From contig NZ_CP088014.1 in assembly GCF_021044685.1 (NCBI RefSeq), positions 6,620,001-6,684,000 of the forward strand: a stretch of DNA of 64,000 bases. The letters run 5' to 3'. The DNA is from Bradyrhizobium daqingense (GTDB taxonomy: Bacteria; Pseudomonadota; Alphaproteobacteria; Rhizobiales; Xanthobacteraceae). Positions 1 through 8,451 of the stretch are shown in pieces. The translations under genes were made by a program, and so were the position numbers. Each line of letters starts with the position of its first letter. Position 1 is the first letter of the stretch. The notes under the pieces were generated by a model. It was not told where the DNA came from. It made no database searches and saw only the letters and a list, made by a program, of their open reading frames with translations.

Positions 1-904
1 CGGCGACCAGCGCATCCGCATCGCCGGTCGGGATCAATACGCCGCTGATGCCATCTTCGACCACGAGCTCGGCCGCGCCGGCCCGCGCGGCGACGAGGGC
101 GCTGCCGGCCGCCATCGCTTCGATCAGCGTCAGGCCAAACCCTTCGTTGCGCGAGGTGAAGGCGTAGATCGTCAGCCGCTGATACCAGCGCTGCACCTGC
201 TCGATCGGCAATTCGTCTGTGATGACGATGCGCGACTGCAGACCGGCCGCCTCGATCCGCTTTTCCAGATCGTTGGCGAAGGCGGTCTGCTCGGGCGTGA
301 CCTGGCCGACGATCACGGCGGTGAAATCGGGATGGCGCGGCAGAAGCCGGCACATCGCATCGACGAACACATCGGTGCCCTTCTGCGCCCGCACGCGGCC
401 GAAGCAACCGATCGCGAAGCGCCCGGGCAGACCACTTTCGGCAAACGCCGCCGCACGATCCGTCGGCGGCGCATAGACGTCGGTGTCGACGCCGTGCGGG
501 ATCACGGTCGCCTTCACCTTCAGGAACGAGGCCGAGATGTCGCTCGTCGCGATGATCGCATCCATGCGACGGATCAGCCAGCGCGTGATCCAGCTGTGGT
601 GGCGCTGCGCGGCCGAGGTGAACACGAGCTTCAGCGGCCAGCCGAGCGCGCGCAAGGCGACACCGGCGATCATCTCGTTGTTGCGCCGCGCATGCCAGAT
701 CAAGGGCCGCTTGCGGCGCCACAGCTTCAGGAAATCCGTAGCGCCGAGGCGCGCGATGCCCTCCGGCGCATCCGAGCCGAACCAGGCAGCGCGATACAGC
801 CTTGCGAGGCGCGGCGCCACCATCCGGTTGGTCGCGGTGACCCCGGAATAGCGCCTGTGCAGATTTGGCACGATCACCTCGATATCGGCCGGGAAATTCG
901 CCAC
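1..904 (-). CDS. GT4-family glycosyltransferase (C-terminus cut by window edge)
   Basis: The reverse strand reads a GT-B glycosyltransferase beginning MANFPADIEVIVPNLHRR. It carries a GCFGRVRAQKGTDVF stretch and the donor-site E-x7-E signature NEGFGLTLIEA. Such enzymes transfer a sugar from a nucleotide donor in the cytoplasm during LPS or exopolysaccharide assembly; substrate and linkage cannot be read from sequence. I chose the GTG at 904 because CGGAG lies 6 bases upstream (911-915 in + coordinates) and an in-frame stop at 929-931 excludes a longer form. The ATG at 907-909 is in another frame. The last visible residues follow the E-x7-E motif, so only a short C-terminal part is missing. 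The gene is divergent from galE, which fits a polysaccharide role. Confidence 0.85.
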   Translation of the reverse strand, partial: MANFPADIEVIVPNLHRRYSGVTATNRMVAPRLARLYRAAWFGSDAPEGIARLGATDFLKLWRRKRPLIWHARRNNEMIAGVALRALGWPLKLVFTSAAQRHHSWITRWLIRRMDAIIATSDISASFLKVKATVIPHGVDTDVYAPPTDRAAAFAESGLPGRFAIGCFGRVRAQKGTDVFVDAMCRLLPRHPDFTAVIVGQVTPEQTAFANDLEKRIEAAGLQSRIVITDELPIEQVQRWYQRLTIYAFTSRNEGFGLTLIEAMAAGSALVAARAGAAELVVEDGISGVLIPTGDADALVA

Positions 905-1030
905 GTCATGCTCCGTTTCGCAAAGTCCCTATACGCAACATTAAGCATAGTGACCAGTTCAGCCGCGCCGATACCCCCTCTTCATCACGCAAGAGCTAGC
1001 TTTGCGCGTTGATCGAAGACGGGTGAGATC

Positions 1031-2044
1031 ATGACTGTGCTAGTCACCGGCGGCGCCGGCTATATCGGAAGTCACACGGTCCTGGCGCTGGCGGAAGCCG
1101 GCGAGGACGTCGTCGTGATCGACGATCTCTCCACGGGTTTCTCCACCTATCTGCTCGAGGGCGTGCCCCTCTTCATTGGGGACGCCGGCGACGAGAATTT
1201 GCTCGAGGGCGTGATCGCGCAGCACGACATCGAGAGCATCATCCATTTCGCAGGCTCGGTCGTCGTGCCGGATTCGATGCGCGATCCGCTCGGCTATTAC
1301 CGCAACAATTTCATGACCGCGCGCAATCTGCTCAACGTCGCGGTCAAGCGCGGCATCAACCGCTTCATCTTCTCCTCGACCGCCGCCGTCTACGGCAATC
1401 CGGACCAGGTGCCGGTGCCCGAGCACGCGCCGACGCGGCCGCTGTCGCCCTACGGCTCGTCGAAGCTGATGACCGAAATCATGCTGCACGACGTCGCCGC
1501 CGCCTATGGCATGCAATACGTGACCTTACGCTATTTCAACGTCGCCGGCGCCGATCCGCAGGCGCGCATCGGCCTTGCCACCGTCGGTGCCACGCATCTG
1601 CTCAAGATCGCCGTTGAGGCCGCGACCGGCCAGCGCGCCAAGATCGACGTGTTCGGCACCGATTATCCGACCCCCGACGGCAGCTGCATCCGCGACTTCA
1701 TCCACGTCACCGACCTGTCGCAGGCGCATCGCTCGGCGCTGGCCTATTTGCGCAATGGCGGCGCTTCGACGACCCTGAATTGCGGCTATGGTCGCGGCTA
1801 CTCCGTGCTGGAGACCATCGACGCGGTGCGCCGGGTTTCAGGCCGCAGCTTCGCCGTGCAATACGCCCCCGGGCGGCCCGGCGACATCATGACCATGGTC
1901 GCCGACACCAGCCGCATCCGCGGCCTGCTCGACTGGCGGCCGCAATACGAGAATCTCGAGACCATCGCCGCCCACGCGCTGGCCTGGGAGGAGAAGCTGT
2001 TCCGCGAGCGCCATGGCGAGCTCCGCCAGGCCGTCTCGGCCTAG
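1031..2044 (+). CDS. galE: UDP-glucose 4-epimerase
   Basis: Cytoplasmic enzyme that interconverts UDP-glucose and UDP-galactose for surface polysaccharide synthesis. The 337 residues match the usual length. The NAD-binding GGAGYIGS is at residues 7-14, the catalytic SST at 115-117 and the YxxxK pair at Y141/K145 (YGSSK). The C-terminal substrate region includes the typical LNCGYGRGYSV. The ATG at 1031 has a GGGTGAG-like ribosome site just upstream. Two small hairpins follow the stop. The neighbouring divergent glycosyltransferase supports a role in glycan precursor supply. A related UDP-sugar epimerase specificity, such as UDP-GlcNAc, cannot be excluded. Confidence 0.93.
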   Translation: MTVLVTGGAGYIGSHTVLALAEAGEDVVVIDDLSTGFSTYLLEGVPLFIGDAGDENLLEGVIAQHDIESIIHFAGSVVVPDSMRDPLGYYRNNFMTARNLLNVAVKRGINRFIFSSTAAVYGNPDQVPVPEHAPTRPLSPYGSSKLMTEIMLHDVAAAYGMQYVTLRYFNVAGADPQARIGLATVGATHLLKIAVEAATGQRAKIDVFGTDYPTPDGSCIRDFIHVTDLSQAHRSALAYLRNGGASTTLNCGYGRGYSVLETIDAVRRVSGRSFAVQYAPGRPGDIMTMVADTSRIRGLLDWRPQYENLETIAAHALAWEEKLFRERHGELRQAVSA

Positions 2045-2058
2045 AATCATCCCAAGCG

Positions 2059-2098
2059 CAAGCCCCTAATTGGGCTTGAAAAACCCCGCTTGAGCGGG
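2059..2098 (+). terminator. tandem hairpins after galE
   Basis: Two inverted repeats follow the galE stop. CAAGCCC (2059-2065) pairs with GGGCTTG (2072-2078) around a six-base loop, and CCCGCT (2085-2090) pairs with AGCGGG (2093-2098). The first is followed by GAAAAA rather than a T-run, so termination is plausible but not certain. Confidence 0.45.
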
Positions 2099-2162
2099 CA
2101 CAGAGGCCCATCGATCCCTGACGCGCGGGAAGGCTTTGCCCTGCCCCGTCAATGGACTGCGG

Positions 2163-3965
2163 ATGGCCCAGTTTCCAAAGAAAATCACCGACGATCCCTA
2201 TGCGGCAGCGGTCCTGATTCGCCGCCTGGTCATGGAACAGGGCGTCGTCTATTGGCGGCGCTATCTCGTCGCCTTCGCGCTGATGGCGCTCGCCGCCGGC
2301 GCGACCGCATGCGCGACCTATGTGCTCGGCCAGGTCATCAACCAGGCCTATGTCGACAAGAACATCCCGGGCATCGCGATGTTCTCAGGGATCACGGTGG
2401 TCCTGCTGTTCATCAAGGGCGTATCGACCTACGGCCACATGGTCATCCTGACCAAGATCAGCAACGCCATCCTCGCCACCAACCAGCGCCAGTTGTTCGC
2501 CAAGCTGATGCGCGAGAGCGTCGGCTTCTTCTCCGAGCGGCATTCGTCGGAATTCCTCGCGCGACTGACGGCGGGCGCCAAGTCGATCACTGACGTCCTC
2601 AACATGCTTGTCAACGCCGTCGGGCGCGACCTGTTGATGCTGCTCGCCATGATCGGCGTGATGGTGTGGCAGGACCCGCTGATGTCGTTCATCGGCCTCG
2701 TCGCGGTGCCGCCGGCGATGCTGGTGCTGCGCAAGCTGGTCAAGCGCATCAAGGGCCTTGCCTACAACCAGTTCACCGGCACCGCCGACATCCTGGAGAC
2801 GATGCAGGAATCGCTGCAGGGCATCCGCACGGTGAAGGCGTTCACGCTCGAAGACACCATGCAGAAGCGCATCGACGAGAACATCGCGATCGTCGAGCGC
2901 AACGCCAACAAGATGGCGCGGGTCGCCAATCGCTCCAATCCGCTGATGGAAATGCTCGGCGGCTTCGCGGTCGCCGGCTGCCTGATGTATGGCGGCTATG
3001 CCGTGGTCGCGCTCAACGCCACGCCCGGCGCGTTCTTCTCGTTCATGACGGCGTTCCTGATGGCGACCGAACCGGCCAAGCGGCTGGCCCGCCTCAACAT
3101 CGACCTCAACAGCCAGCTCGTCGGCGCGCGCATGCTGCTCGAGATTATCGACAGCCCGGCGAGCGAGTATTCCGACGACGACAAGCCGGCGCTGAAGCTG
3201 TCCGATGCCCGCATCGAGCTGCGCGACGTCAGCTTCTCCTATCGCGCCAGTGAGATCGTGCTCAACCGCATGAGCTTCGTTGCCGAGCCCGGCAAGGTCA
3301 CCGCACTGGTCGGCCCGTCCGGCGGCGGCAAGTCCACCGTGCTGGCGCTGCTGTTGCGCTTCTACGAGGTGACGCAAGGAGACATCGTGATCGACGGCCA
3401 GTCGATCTCATCGGTATCGCGCAAATCGCTACGCGCGCAGACCGCCTATGTCGGCCAGGACGTCTATCTGTTCCGCGACACCATCCGCAACAACATTGCC
3501 TTCGGCCGACCGGGCGCGAGCGAGGACGAGATCATCGACGCTGCGAAGGCGGCCTGCGCCCATGATTTCATCATGGGCTTTCCCCTCGGCTACGACACGC
3601 CCGTCGGAGAGCACGGCACGCAGCTCTCGGGCGGCCAGCGCCAGCGCATCGCGGTGGCGCGCGCGCTTATCAAGAATGCGCCGATCATCCTGCTGGATGA
3701 AGCCACCGCCGCGCTCGATTCGGAGTCCGAGCGGCAGGTGCAGGAAGCGATCGAGCATCTGTGCCAGAACCGTACCACCATCGTGATCGCGCACCGCCTG
3801 CACACCATCATGCACGCCGACGCCATCCTGGTGGTCGAGGGCGGCGAGATCGTCGAGCAGGGCCGTCACGACGAGCTGCTCCGCCGCGGCGGCCGCTACG
3901 CCTCGTTCTTCCGCCTGCAGCACCACCATTCCGGCGCTCTGGCGCCGATCAGCGCAACCGCATAG
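2163..3965 (+). CDS. ABC transporter, fused permease/ATPase (MsbA-like exporter)
   Basis: A half-transporter with an N-terminal six-helix membrane domain (about residues 30-310) and a C-terminal nucleotide-binding domain. Walker A is GPSGGGKS near residue 384, the signature LSGGQRQR near 488, and Walker B IILLDEA near 509, followed by the switch histidine in IVIAHRL. This architecture is that of type IV (MsbA/LptE-type) exporters acting as homodimers in the inner membrane. Its place after galE would suit lipid or glycan export, but that is inference. I chose ATG 2163 (MAQFPKK). An in-frame TTG at 2136 would add nine residues but has its ribosome site too close. Confidence 0.88.
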   Translation: MAQFPKKITDDPYAAAVLIRRLVMEQGVVYWRRYLVAFALMALAAGATACATYVLGQVINQAYVDKNIPGIAMFSGITVVLLFIKGVSTYGHMVILTKISNAILATNQRQLFAKLMRESVGFFSERHSSEFLARLTAGAKSITDVLNMLVNAVGRDLLMLLAMIGVMVWQDPLMSFIGLVAVPPAMLVLRKLVKRIKGLAYNQFTGTADILETMQESLQGIRTVKAFTLEDTMQKRIDENIAIVERNANKMARVANRSNPLMEMLGGFAVAGCLMYGGYAVVALNATPGAFFSFMTAFLMATEPAKRLARLNIDLNSQLVGARMLLEIIDSPASEYSDDDKPALKLSDARIELRDVSFSYRASEIVLNRMSFVAEPGKVTALVGPSGGGKSTVLALLLRFYEVTQGDIVIDGQSISSVSRKSLRAQTAYVGQDVYLFRDTIRNNIAFGRPGASEDEIIDAAKAACAHDFIMGFPLGYDTPVGEHGTQLSGGQRQRIAVARALIKNAPIILLDEATAALDSESERQVQEAIEHLCQNRTTIVIAHRLHTIMHADAILVVEGGEIVEQGRHDELLRRGGRYASFFRLQHHHSGALAPISATA

Positions 3966-3998
3966 AGTTCGTTCCACCTCAAGAGCAGCGAGACCCGC

Positions 3999-4700
3999 AT
4001 GAACGCCGCCTCCTACGTCATCCCGCTTCCGCCCCAGGCTTCGCTCCCCGTCGTCGGCGAGAGCGGTAGCTATCCCGTGCGCCGCATCTGGTGCGTCGGC
4101 CGCAATTATCTCGAGCACATTCGCGAGATGGGCAATGACGAGCGCGCCCCGCCGTTCTTCTTTGCCAAGCACGCCGACATGCTGGTGCCTGATGGCGCCA
4201 CCATTCCCTATCCGCCATTGACCAAGGATCTGCATCACGAGGTCGAGCTGGTCGTCGCGATGAAGAGCGGCGGCCTCAACATCCCCGCCGACAAGGCGCT
4301 CGACCACGTCTACGGCTACGCTGTCGGCATCGATCTCACCCGCCGCGACCTCCAGATCGCCTCGCGCAAGAAGGAGCGTCCGTGGGAGATCGGCAAGTCG
4401 TTCGACGGCTCCGCCCCCTGCTCCGCCATTGTGCCGGCCGCGAAGATCGGCCATCCCGCCAAGGGCAAGATCTGGCTCACGGTCAACGGCAAGGAAGCGC
4501 AGAAGGGCGACCTCACCGAATTGATCTGGAACGTGCCCGAGATCATCTGGCAGCTCTCGCAGCAGGTGAAGCTCGCCGCCGGCGACATCATCATGACGGG
4601 TACGCCCGCCGGCGTGTCGCAGCTCCAGCCTGGCGACAAGCTCGAATGCGGCGTCGATGGCGTCGGCACGCTGAAGGTGAGCATCGGCCAGCCCGAATAA
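3999..4700 (+). CDS. Fumarylacetoacetate hydrolase family protein (fumarylpyruvate hydrolase-like)
   Basis: The 233-residue protein contains VRRIWCVGRNYLEH and the metal-binding region HHEVELVVAM, typical of the FAH superfamily of Mg/Mn-dependent C-C hydrolases and decarboxylases. The short length and the RNYLEH sequence resemble fumarylpyruvate/acylpyruvate hydrolases of the gentisate pathway rather than true fumarylacetoacetase. No other gentisate gene is present, so the substrate is uncertain. It lies 33 bases after the exporter and ends at a strong hairpin terminator. Confidence 0.82.
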   Translation: MNAASYVIPLPPQASLPVVGESGSYPVRRIWCVGRNYLEHIREMGNDERAPPFFFAKHADMLVPDGATIPYPPLTKDLHHEVELVVAMKSGGLNIPADKALDHVYGYAVGIDLTRRDLQIASRKKERPWEIGKSFDGSAPCSAIVPAAKIGHPAKGKIWLTVNGKEAQKGDLTELIWNVPEIIWQLSQQVKLAAGDIIMTGTPAGVSQLQPGDKLECGVDGVGTLKVSIGQPE

Positions 4701-4722
4701 ACGGTCCGACGATTTCAAACCG

Positions 4723-4750
4723 AAAGGCCCCGGACCTGTCCGGGGCCTTT
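4723..4750. terminator. bidirectional hairpin terminator
   Basis: A perfect 12-base inverted repeat, AAAGGCCCCGGA (4723-4734) and TCCGGGGCCTTT (4739-4750), has a four-base CCTG loop with A/T tracts on both sides. It lies between convergent genes ending at 4700 (+) and 4767 (-), so it can stop transcription from both. Confidence 0.85.
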
Positions 4751-4766
4751 TCTATTCCGATCGCAT

Positions 4767-5225
4767 CTACCAGGCCTTCACCGGCCGATTGGCATGACTT
4801 ACCTGCGGCACACCGCGATTGAGCGACATGTGGGAGTGCACGCACAGCCAGCCGTCGGCGTTTCGCGAAAAGACCATCGTCGCCCGGCCGGGACGAGGAA
4901 ACGGGCTGCCGTCTGGATGGTAGCCCGTGCTCGTCCACGGCGCGATCACGGTCGCCATCGCGCCGTCGGGAGATGCCAGCACGGACGCCTGATCAAGCAC
5001 GAAACGAAAATCGCTCGTCCTCGGCCAAACGTTATCCCATTGCGTCGCGACCCATCGATCGAGACCGGAGATAACGTCGTTGTGCGTGCCGAAGGCCAGC
5101 ACGTCTGGATGGAAGAGCGGCCGCGCCGAGGCATAGTCAACCTCGCGGACATAGCCCGCGAAGGTTTCCAGCCATTGACGGAAAAATTGCACGATCTCCG
5201 TATTCGCGACCGGCAACGGACTCAT
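4767..5225 (-). CDS. SnoaL-like / NTF2-fold small protein
   Basis: A 152-residue protein starting MSPLPVANTEIVQFF. It has the pattern of SnoaL-like and DUF4440 folds: an N-terminal helix (FFRQWLETFAGYV), then RPLFHPDVLAFGT, and a C-terminal strand (WLCVHSHMSLNRGVP). Members include small isomerases, hydrolases and stress proteins, and the exact activity cannot be assigned. The frame stays open upstream to 5498, but that would run through the neighbouring gene, so the ATG at 5225, 11 bases after that gene's stop, is the sensible start. It is probably co-transcribed with the upstream dioxygenase gene. Confidence 0.72.
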   Translation of the reverse strand: MSPLPVANTEIVQFFRQWLETFAGYVREVDYASARPLFHPDVLAFGTHNDVISGLDRWVATQWDNVWPRTSDFRFVLDQASVLASPDGAMATVIAPWTSTGYHPDGSPFPRPGRATMVFSRNADGWLCVHSHMSLNRGVPQVSHANRPVKAW

Positions 5226-5236
5226 CACGGCCCTAG

Positions 5237-6166
5237 TCACCGCACTGCCGACCACACGATCAGGCCGAGGATCAGCGCCGTCAGCGAGTACTTCAGCGTG
5301 TAGTAAACGTTGCGATTCCACGCCTTCACCTTGCGGCTGGCGAGATGGATCTCGTAGAGCTTGCCGAACACCTTGTTGAGTACGCCGACGCTCTCGCCGT
5401 CGACGTTCTGGGTTGCTGACGCCTTGACGATGTGATGGCTGACCCAGCGGTTGATCGCGGTCATGAAGCCGAACTTCATCGGGCGCTCGACGTCGCAAAA
5501 CAGGATGATGCGGTTGACGTCGGTCGCATTCTCAGCGCTGTGAATGAAGGTCTCGTCAAACATGAAGGCCTCGCCATCGCGCCAGACGCATTCGACGCCG
5601 TCGACGAGGATCCGGCACTTGTTCGAGTTCGGTGTGACCAAGCCGAGGTGATAGCGCAGCGAGCCCGCGAAGGGATCGCGATGAGCCCCCAGCTTGCCGC
5701 CCGGCGGCAGCATCGCGAACATCGCGCCGTGCACCGACGGAATCGAATTGAGCAGTTCCACCGTCTTGGGGCACAGCGTGCGCGCCGAGGGCAGGAAGTC
5801 GTCGTACCATTTCAGATAAAACCGCTTCCAGCCGCTCTTGAAGAACGAGTAGAAGCCCCAGTCGTTGTTCTTGGCGGCGGCGCGAATGAAGCCTTCGTCG
5901 AACAGGCGCACCGCTTCGTCGCGGATGGTCTCCCAATTCTCGCTGAGCGGCTTGAGCTCCGGAAACTGCTCGACCGGGATCACTGGCTTGTTGGGCACCG
6001 CCGAGCCCGCATACATCAGTACGTTGTAAGGTGCGAGATAGGTGGAATGGTCGCCGAGCTGGCGCGCGAAGCGCAGGCGCTGCTTGCCGCGGAAGTGAAC
6101 GTAAATCGTCGAGGCCGCCAGCACATAAAGAATGACGAGCTGCGGCGCAAAAAGCTGTTTCAACAT
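5237..6166 (-). CDS. Aspartyl/asparaginyl beta-hydroxylase family, LpxO-like lipid A hydroxylase
   Basis: A predicted membrane-anchored Fe(II)/2-oxoglutarate dioxygenase of 309 residues. An N-terminal hydrophobic segment (about residues 7-22) and a C-terminal one (YSLTALILGLIVW) flank the catalytic domain. The iron facial triad is visible as H162-R-D164 (GAHRDP) and H209 (DETFIHS), with the co-substrate arginine in NRIILFCD. Salmonella LpxO 2-hydroxylates a secondary acyl chain of lipid A, and length and topology fit that enzyme well. I chose ATG 6166 (MLKQLFAPQL), preceded by a GGGGAG stretch; the upstream extension to 6247 lacks membrane or family character. Confidence 0.8.
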   Translation of the reverse strand: MLKQLFAPQLVILYVLAASTIYVHFRGKQRLRFARQLGDHSTYLAPYNVLMYAGSAVPNKPVIPVEQFPELKPLSENWETIRDEAVRLFDEGFIRAAAKNNDWGFYSFFKSGWKRFYLKWYDDFLPSARTLCPKTVELLNSIPSVHGAMFAMLPPGGKLGAHRDPFAGSLRYHLGLVTPNSNKCRILVDGVECVWRDGEAFMFDETFIHSAENATDVNRIILFCDVERPMKFGFMTAINRWVSHHIVKASATQNVDGESVGVLNKVFGKLYEIHLASRKVKAWNRNVYYTLKYSLTALILGLIVWSAVR

Positions 6167-6297
6167 CTCCCCGTTCCCAGTGATCCAGCCGGGGTGCGTG
6201 TAGCCCGACCGGGCCCAAGCGGCAAGATATTCACCGCGGGGTTGCAATCACACCGGAGAGAGCGCTGGCGCAGAACTTGGGGCCGGAGCCGGCCCAA

Positions 6298-6453
6298 TCA
6301 CGCCCGCGACAGTGCCTGAAGGCCCTTGAAGGTCAGGCGCTTGGGATCGGTCACGCCGGCGAGATAGAGTCGGCGGATAAAAGCGATGACCGCGTCGCGG
6401 TCGCAATCGGTCATCGCGACGACGGCGTCGACTGCGATTCTCTGGGCTTCCAT
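6298..6453 (-). CDS. Small conserved-looking protein, 51 residues
   Basis: The reverse strand encodes MEAQRIAVDAVVAMTDCD and continues to ...KGLQALSRA, 51 residues. Support for coding comes from a GAGGT ribosome site seven bases before the ATG at 6453, helix-forming composition (AVIAFIRRLYLAG), and a stop well placed before the LpxO-like gene on the same strand. No enzymatic motif is present and the function is unknown. It may be a short DNA- or protein-binding helix-turn-helix, which is only a guess. Confidence 0.6.
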   Translation of the reverse strand: MEAQRIAVDAVVAMTDCDRDAVIAFIRRLYLAGVTDPKRLTFKGLQALSRA

Positions 6454-6596
6454 TGGGCTTACCTCGGCCTTGCGAGTACCCCGGCCGAGACAGGCTAGGA
6501 CTGATCCGTAAATCCGGCGTTAACCGTGCGGGCAGCATGGCCGATTCACCGGGGTAACCGGATACGCAAAACAACGCATTGCGTGGCCGCCGGCTG

Positions 6597-7517
6597 CTAC
6601 GCCCTAATGCTCCTGCTCAACTGCGCAAAGTGCTTCTTCAGCCGGGGCACGGCAAAGTCGGTGAAGGCTCGCACCTTTGGTACCGAGAGCCGGCCCTGCG
6701 GGCAGATCAGGTGCGCTGGCATTTCCGGATCGGCATCACGCGCCAGCACGATCTCGAGCTCGCCGCGCGCGACCTGCTCGGCCACCTGATAAGAGTACAT
6801 CCGCGCCACGCCGCGCCCGGCGACCGCGGAAGCCACCGCCGCGTAGGTGCTGTTGACGATGAGCCGCGGGGTGAACTGGACCGTACGGGCAGCCGATGAA
6901 CCAAGTAGCGGCGCAAAGGTCCAGGAATGGGGCAGATGGGCCATCGAGACGACCTGATGCTTGGCGAGATCGCCGGGCTCGGTAATGCGCGGATGCTGTT
7001 TCAGATAGCGCGGGGCTGCAACAACGACGCGGCTGATCTCGCCGACCCGCATTGCGATCATCGCCGAATCCGCAAGCGGTCCGATGCGAAGAGCAACGTC
7101 GACGCCCTCCTCGATCAAGTTGACCGCGCGATCGAACAGCAGCAGCTTGGCCGATACTGTCGGATAAGCGTCCAGGAACGCGTCGAGGATCGGTCGCAGC
7201 ACCATCTCGCCCGACACCACGGGAGCAGTGATCGTGAGCAGGCCACGCGGAGCGGCCCGTGGTCCGGCCGCGATGTCGTCGGCCTCCTCCAGTTCGGTGA
7301 GCACGCGACGGCAGATCACGACATAACGCTCGCCCTCCTCGCTCAACTTGATCGAGCGCGTGGTCCTGTGCAGCAGCTCGGTGCCGACGCGCTGCTCCAG
7401 GAAGGCGATGGCGCGGCTCACGGCAGCCGGCGAGCGTCCGAGCTTACGGCCGGCAGCAGCAAGGCTGCCCTCGTCCACCGCGAGGACGAACACCTTCATC
7501 GCATCCAGACGATCCAT
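6597..7517 (-). CDS. LysR-family transcriptional regulator
   Basis: A 306-residue LTTR. The N-terminal winged helix-turn-helix spans about residues 1-60 (MKVFVLAVDEGSLAAAGRKL then SPAAVSRAIAFLEQRVGTELL). A periplasmic-binding-protein-like effector domain follows (about 90-295). Its gene is divergent from an SDR-tautomerase-MFS operon starting at 7728, the classic arrangement in which an LTTR controls its neighbour. The palindrome at 7601-7625 between them is a candidate binding site. The effector is unknown. Confidence 0.9.
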   Translation of the reverse strand: MDRLDAMKVFVLAVDEGSLAAAGRKLGRSPAAVSRAIAFLEQRVGTELLHRTTRSIKLSEEGERYVVICRRVLTELEEADDIAAGPRAAPRGLLTITAPVVSGEMVLRPILDAFLDAYPTVSAKLLLFDRAVNLIEEGVDVALRIGPLADSAMIAMRVGEISRVVVAAPRYLKQHPRITEPGDLAKHQVVSMAHLPHSWTFAPLLGSSAARTVQFTPRLIVNSTYAAVASAVAGRGVARMYSYQVAEQVARGELEIVLARDADPEMPAHLICPQGRLSVPKVRAFTDFAVPRLKKHFAQLSRSIRA

Positions 7518-7600
7518 GCGCTTCCCGCCTGCCCCTCAAGTTCCGCCTGCAGGCTAAGACTTCGCCGCTACCGCGACAACCGGCTGGGATGCCGAGCGGC

Positions 7601-7625
7601 CATTCTTTCGCCGCGCGAAAGAATG
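7601..7625. promoter_or_regulatory. perfect palindrome, candidate LysR operator
   Basis: CATTCTTTCGC (7601-7611) and GCGAAAGAATG (7615-7625) form an 11-base perfect inverted repeat around a three-base centre. It contains the LTTR consensus T-N11-A (T7607 to A7619). It lies in the 210-base gap between the divergent LysR gene and the SDR operon, 84 bases upstream of LysR and 103 bases upstream of the SDR start. Confidence 0.65.
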
Positions 7626-7727
7626 TCTAGCGGACAGCGCGTATTCGCAGCCGCGGGAGCCCGGGGTATCTCAGCGGGCAGGCCAGCGTTGCTGGCGCAT
7701 TCTCAAAGCCAACAACAGGAGCCCATC

Positions 7728-8438
7728 ATGGGTATCGAGCAGAAGGTCGCCATCGTCACCGGAGCCTCGCAGGGCATCGGCGCCGCTCTGGTCCAGGGTT
7801 TTCGCGATCGCAATTACCGCGTCGTCGCCACCGCGCGATCCATCAAGCCGTCGGGCAATGATGACGTCCTCGCCATTCCCGGCGACATCGCCGACCGAAG
7901 CACGGCGGAGCGCGTGGTCTCGCAGGCCGTCGACCGTTTTGGTCGCGTCGACACGCTGGTCAACAATGCCGGCATCTTCGTTGCCAAGCCGTTCACGCAG
8001 TACACGGCCGAAGACTACGCGGCCGTGATGGGCACCAACGTGGCCGGCTTCTTCCACATCACGCAACTTGCGATCGCCGAGATGGAGAAGCAGGGGTCCG
8101 GGCACATCGTCCAGATCACGACCACGCTGGTCGACCATGCAAACTCGAACGTACCTTCGGTACTGGCCTCTTTGAGCAAGGGTGGCCTCAACGCCGCGAC
8201 CAGGTCGCTCGCGATCGAATATGCCAAACGCGGCATCCGCGTGAATGCGGTCTCGCCGGGGATCATCAAGTCGCCGATGCACCCAGTCGCGACGCATGCC
8301 CAGCTCAGCGCGCTGCACCCGGTCGGCCATATGGGCGAGATGTCCGACATCGTCGATGCCGTGCTCTATCTCGAGGGTGCCTCCTTCGTCACCGGCGAGA
8401 TCCTGCACGTCGACGGCGGCCAGAGCGCCGGCCATTGA
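7728..8438 (+). CDS. SDR-family protein lacking the catalytic tyrosine
   Basis: A 236-residue Rossmann protein with the NAD(P)-binding TGASQGIG at residues 11-18 and the NNAGIFV motif, so it belongs to the short-chain dehydrogenase/reductases. The usual YxxxK is replaced: the codons read SVLASLSKGG, so the Lys is kept but Tyr is Ala, and the usual catalytic Ser region reads QITTTLVD. It may therefore bind cofactor without standard dehydrogenase chemistry, or use other residues. AGGAG lies six bases before ATG 7728; much longer upstream readings run across the LysR gene and are not credible. First gene of an operon with the tautomerase and MFS genes. Confidence 0.85.
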   Translation: MGIEQKVAIVTGASQGIGAALVQGFRDRNYRVVATARSIKPSGNDDVLAIPGDIADRSTAERVVSQAVDRFGRVDTLVNNAGIFVAKPFTQYTAEDYAAVMGTNVAGFFHITQLAIAEMEKQGSGHIVQITTTLVDHANSNVPSVLASLSKGGLNAATRSLAIEYAKRGIRVNAVSPGIIKSPMHPVATHAQLSALHPVGHMGEMSDIVDAVLYLEGASFVTGEILHVDGGQSAGH

Positions 8439-8451
8439 GAGGAGACCCGAG

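Noticed and set aside
332..1012. Long open frame on the + strand over the first glycosyltransferase
   Set aside because: It is antisense to the GT gene, arginine/histidine-rich and without motifs, which is typical of shadow frames in high-GC DNA.
6927..7727. Upstream extension of the SDR frame across the LysR gene
   Set aside because: The extension is antisense to LysR and has no SDR sequence. The ATG at 7728 has AGGAG at ideal spacing.
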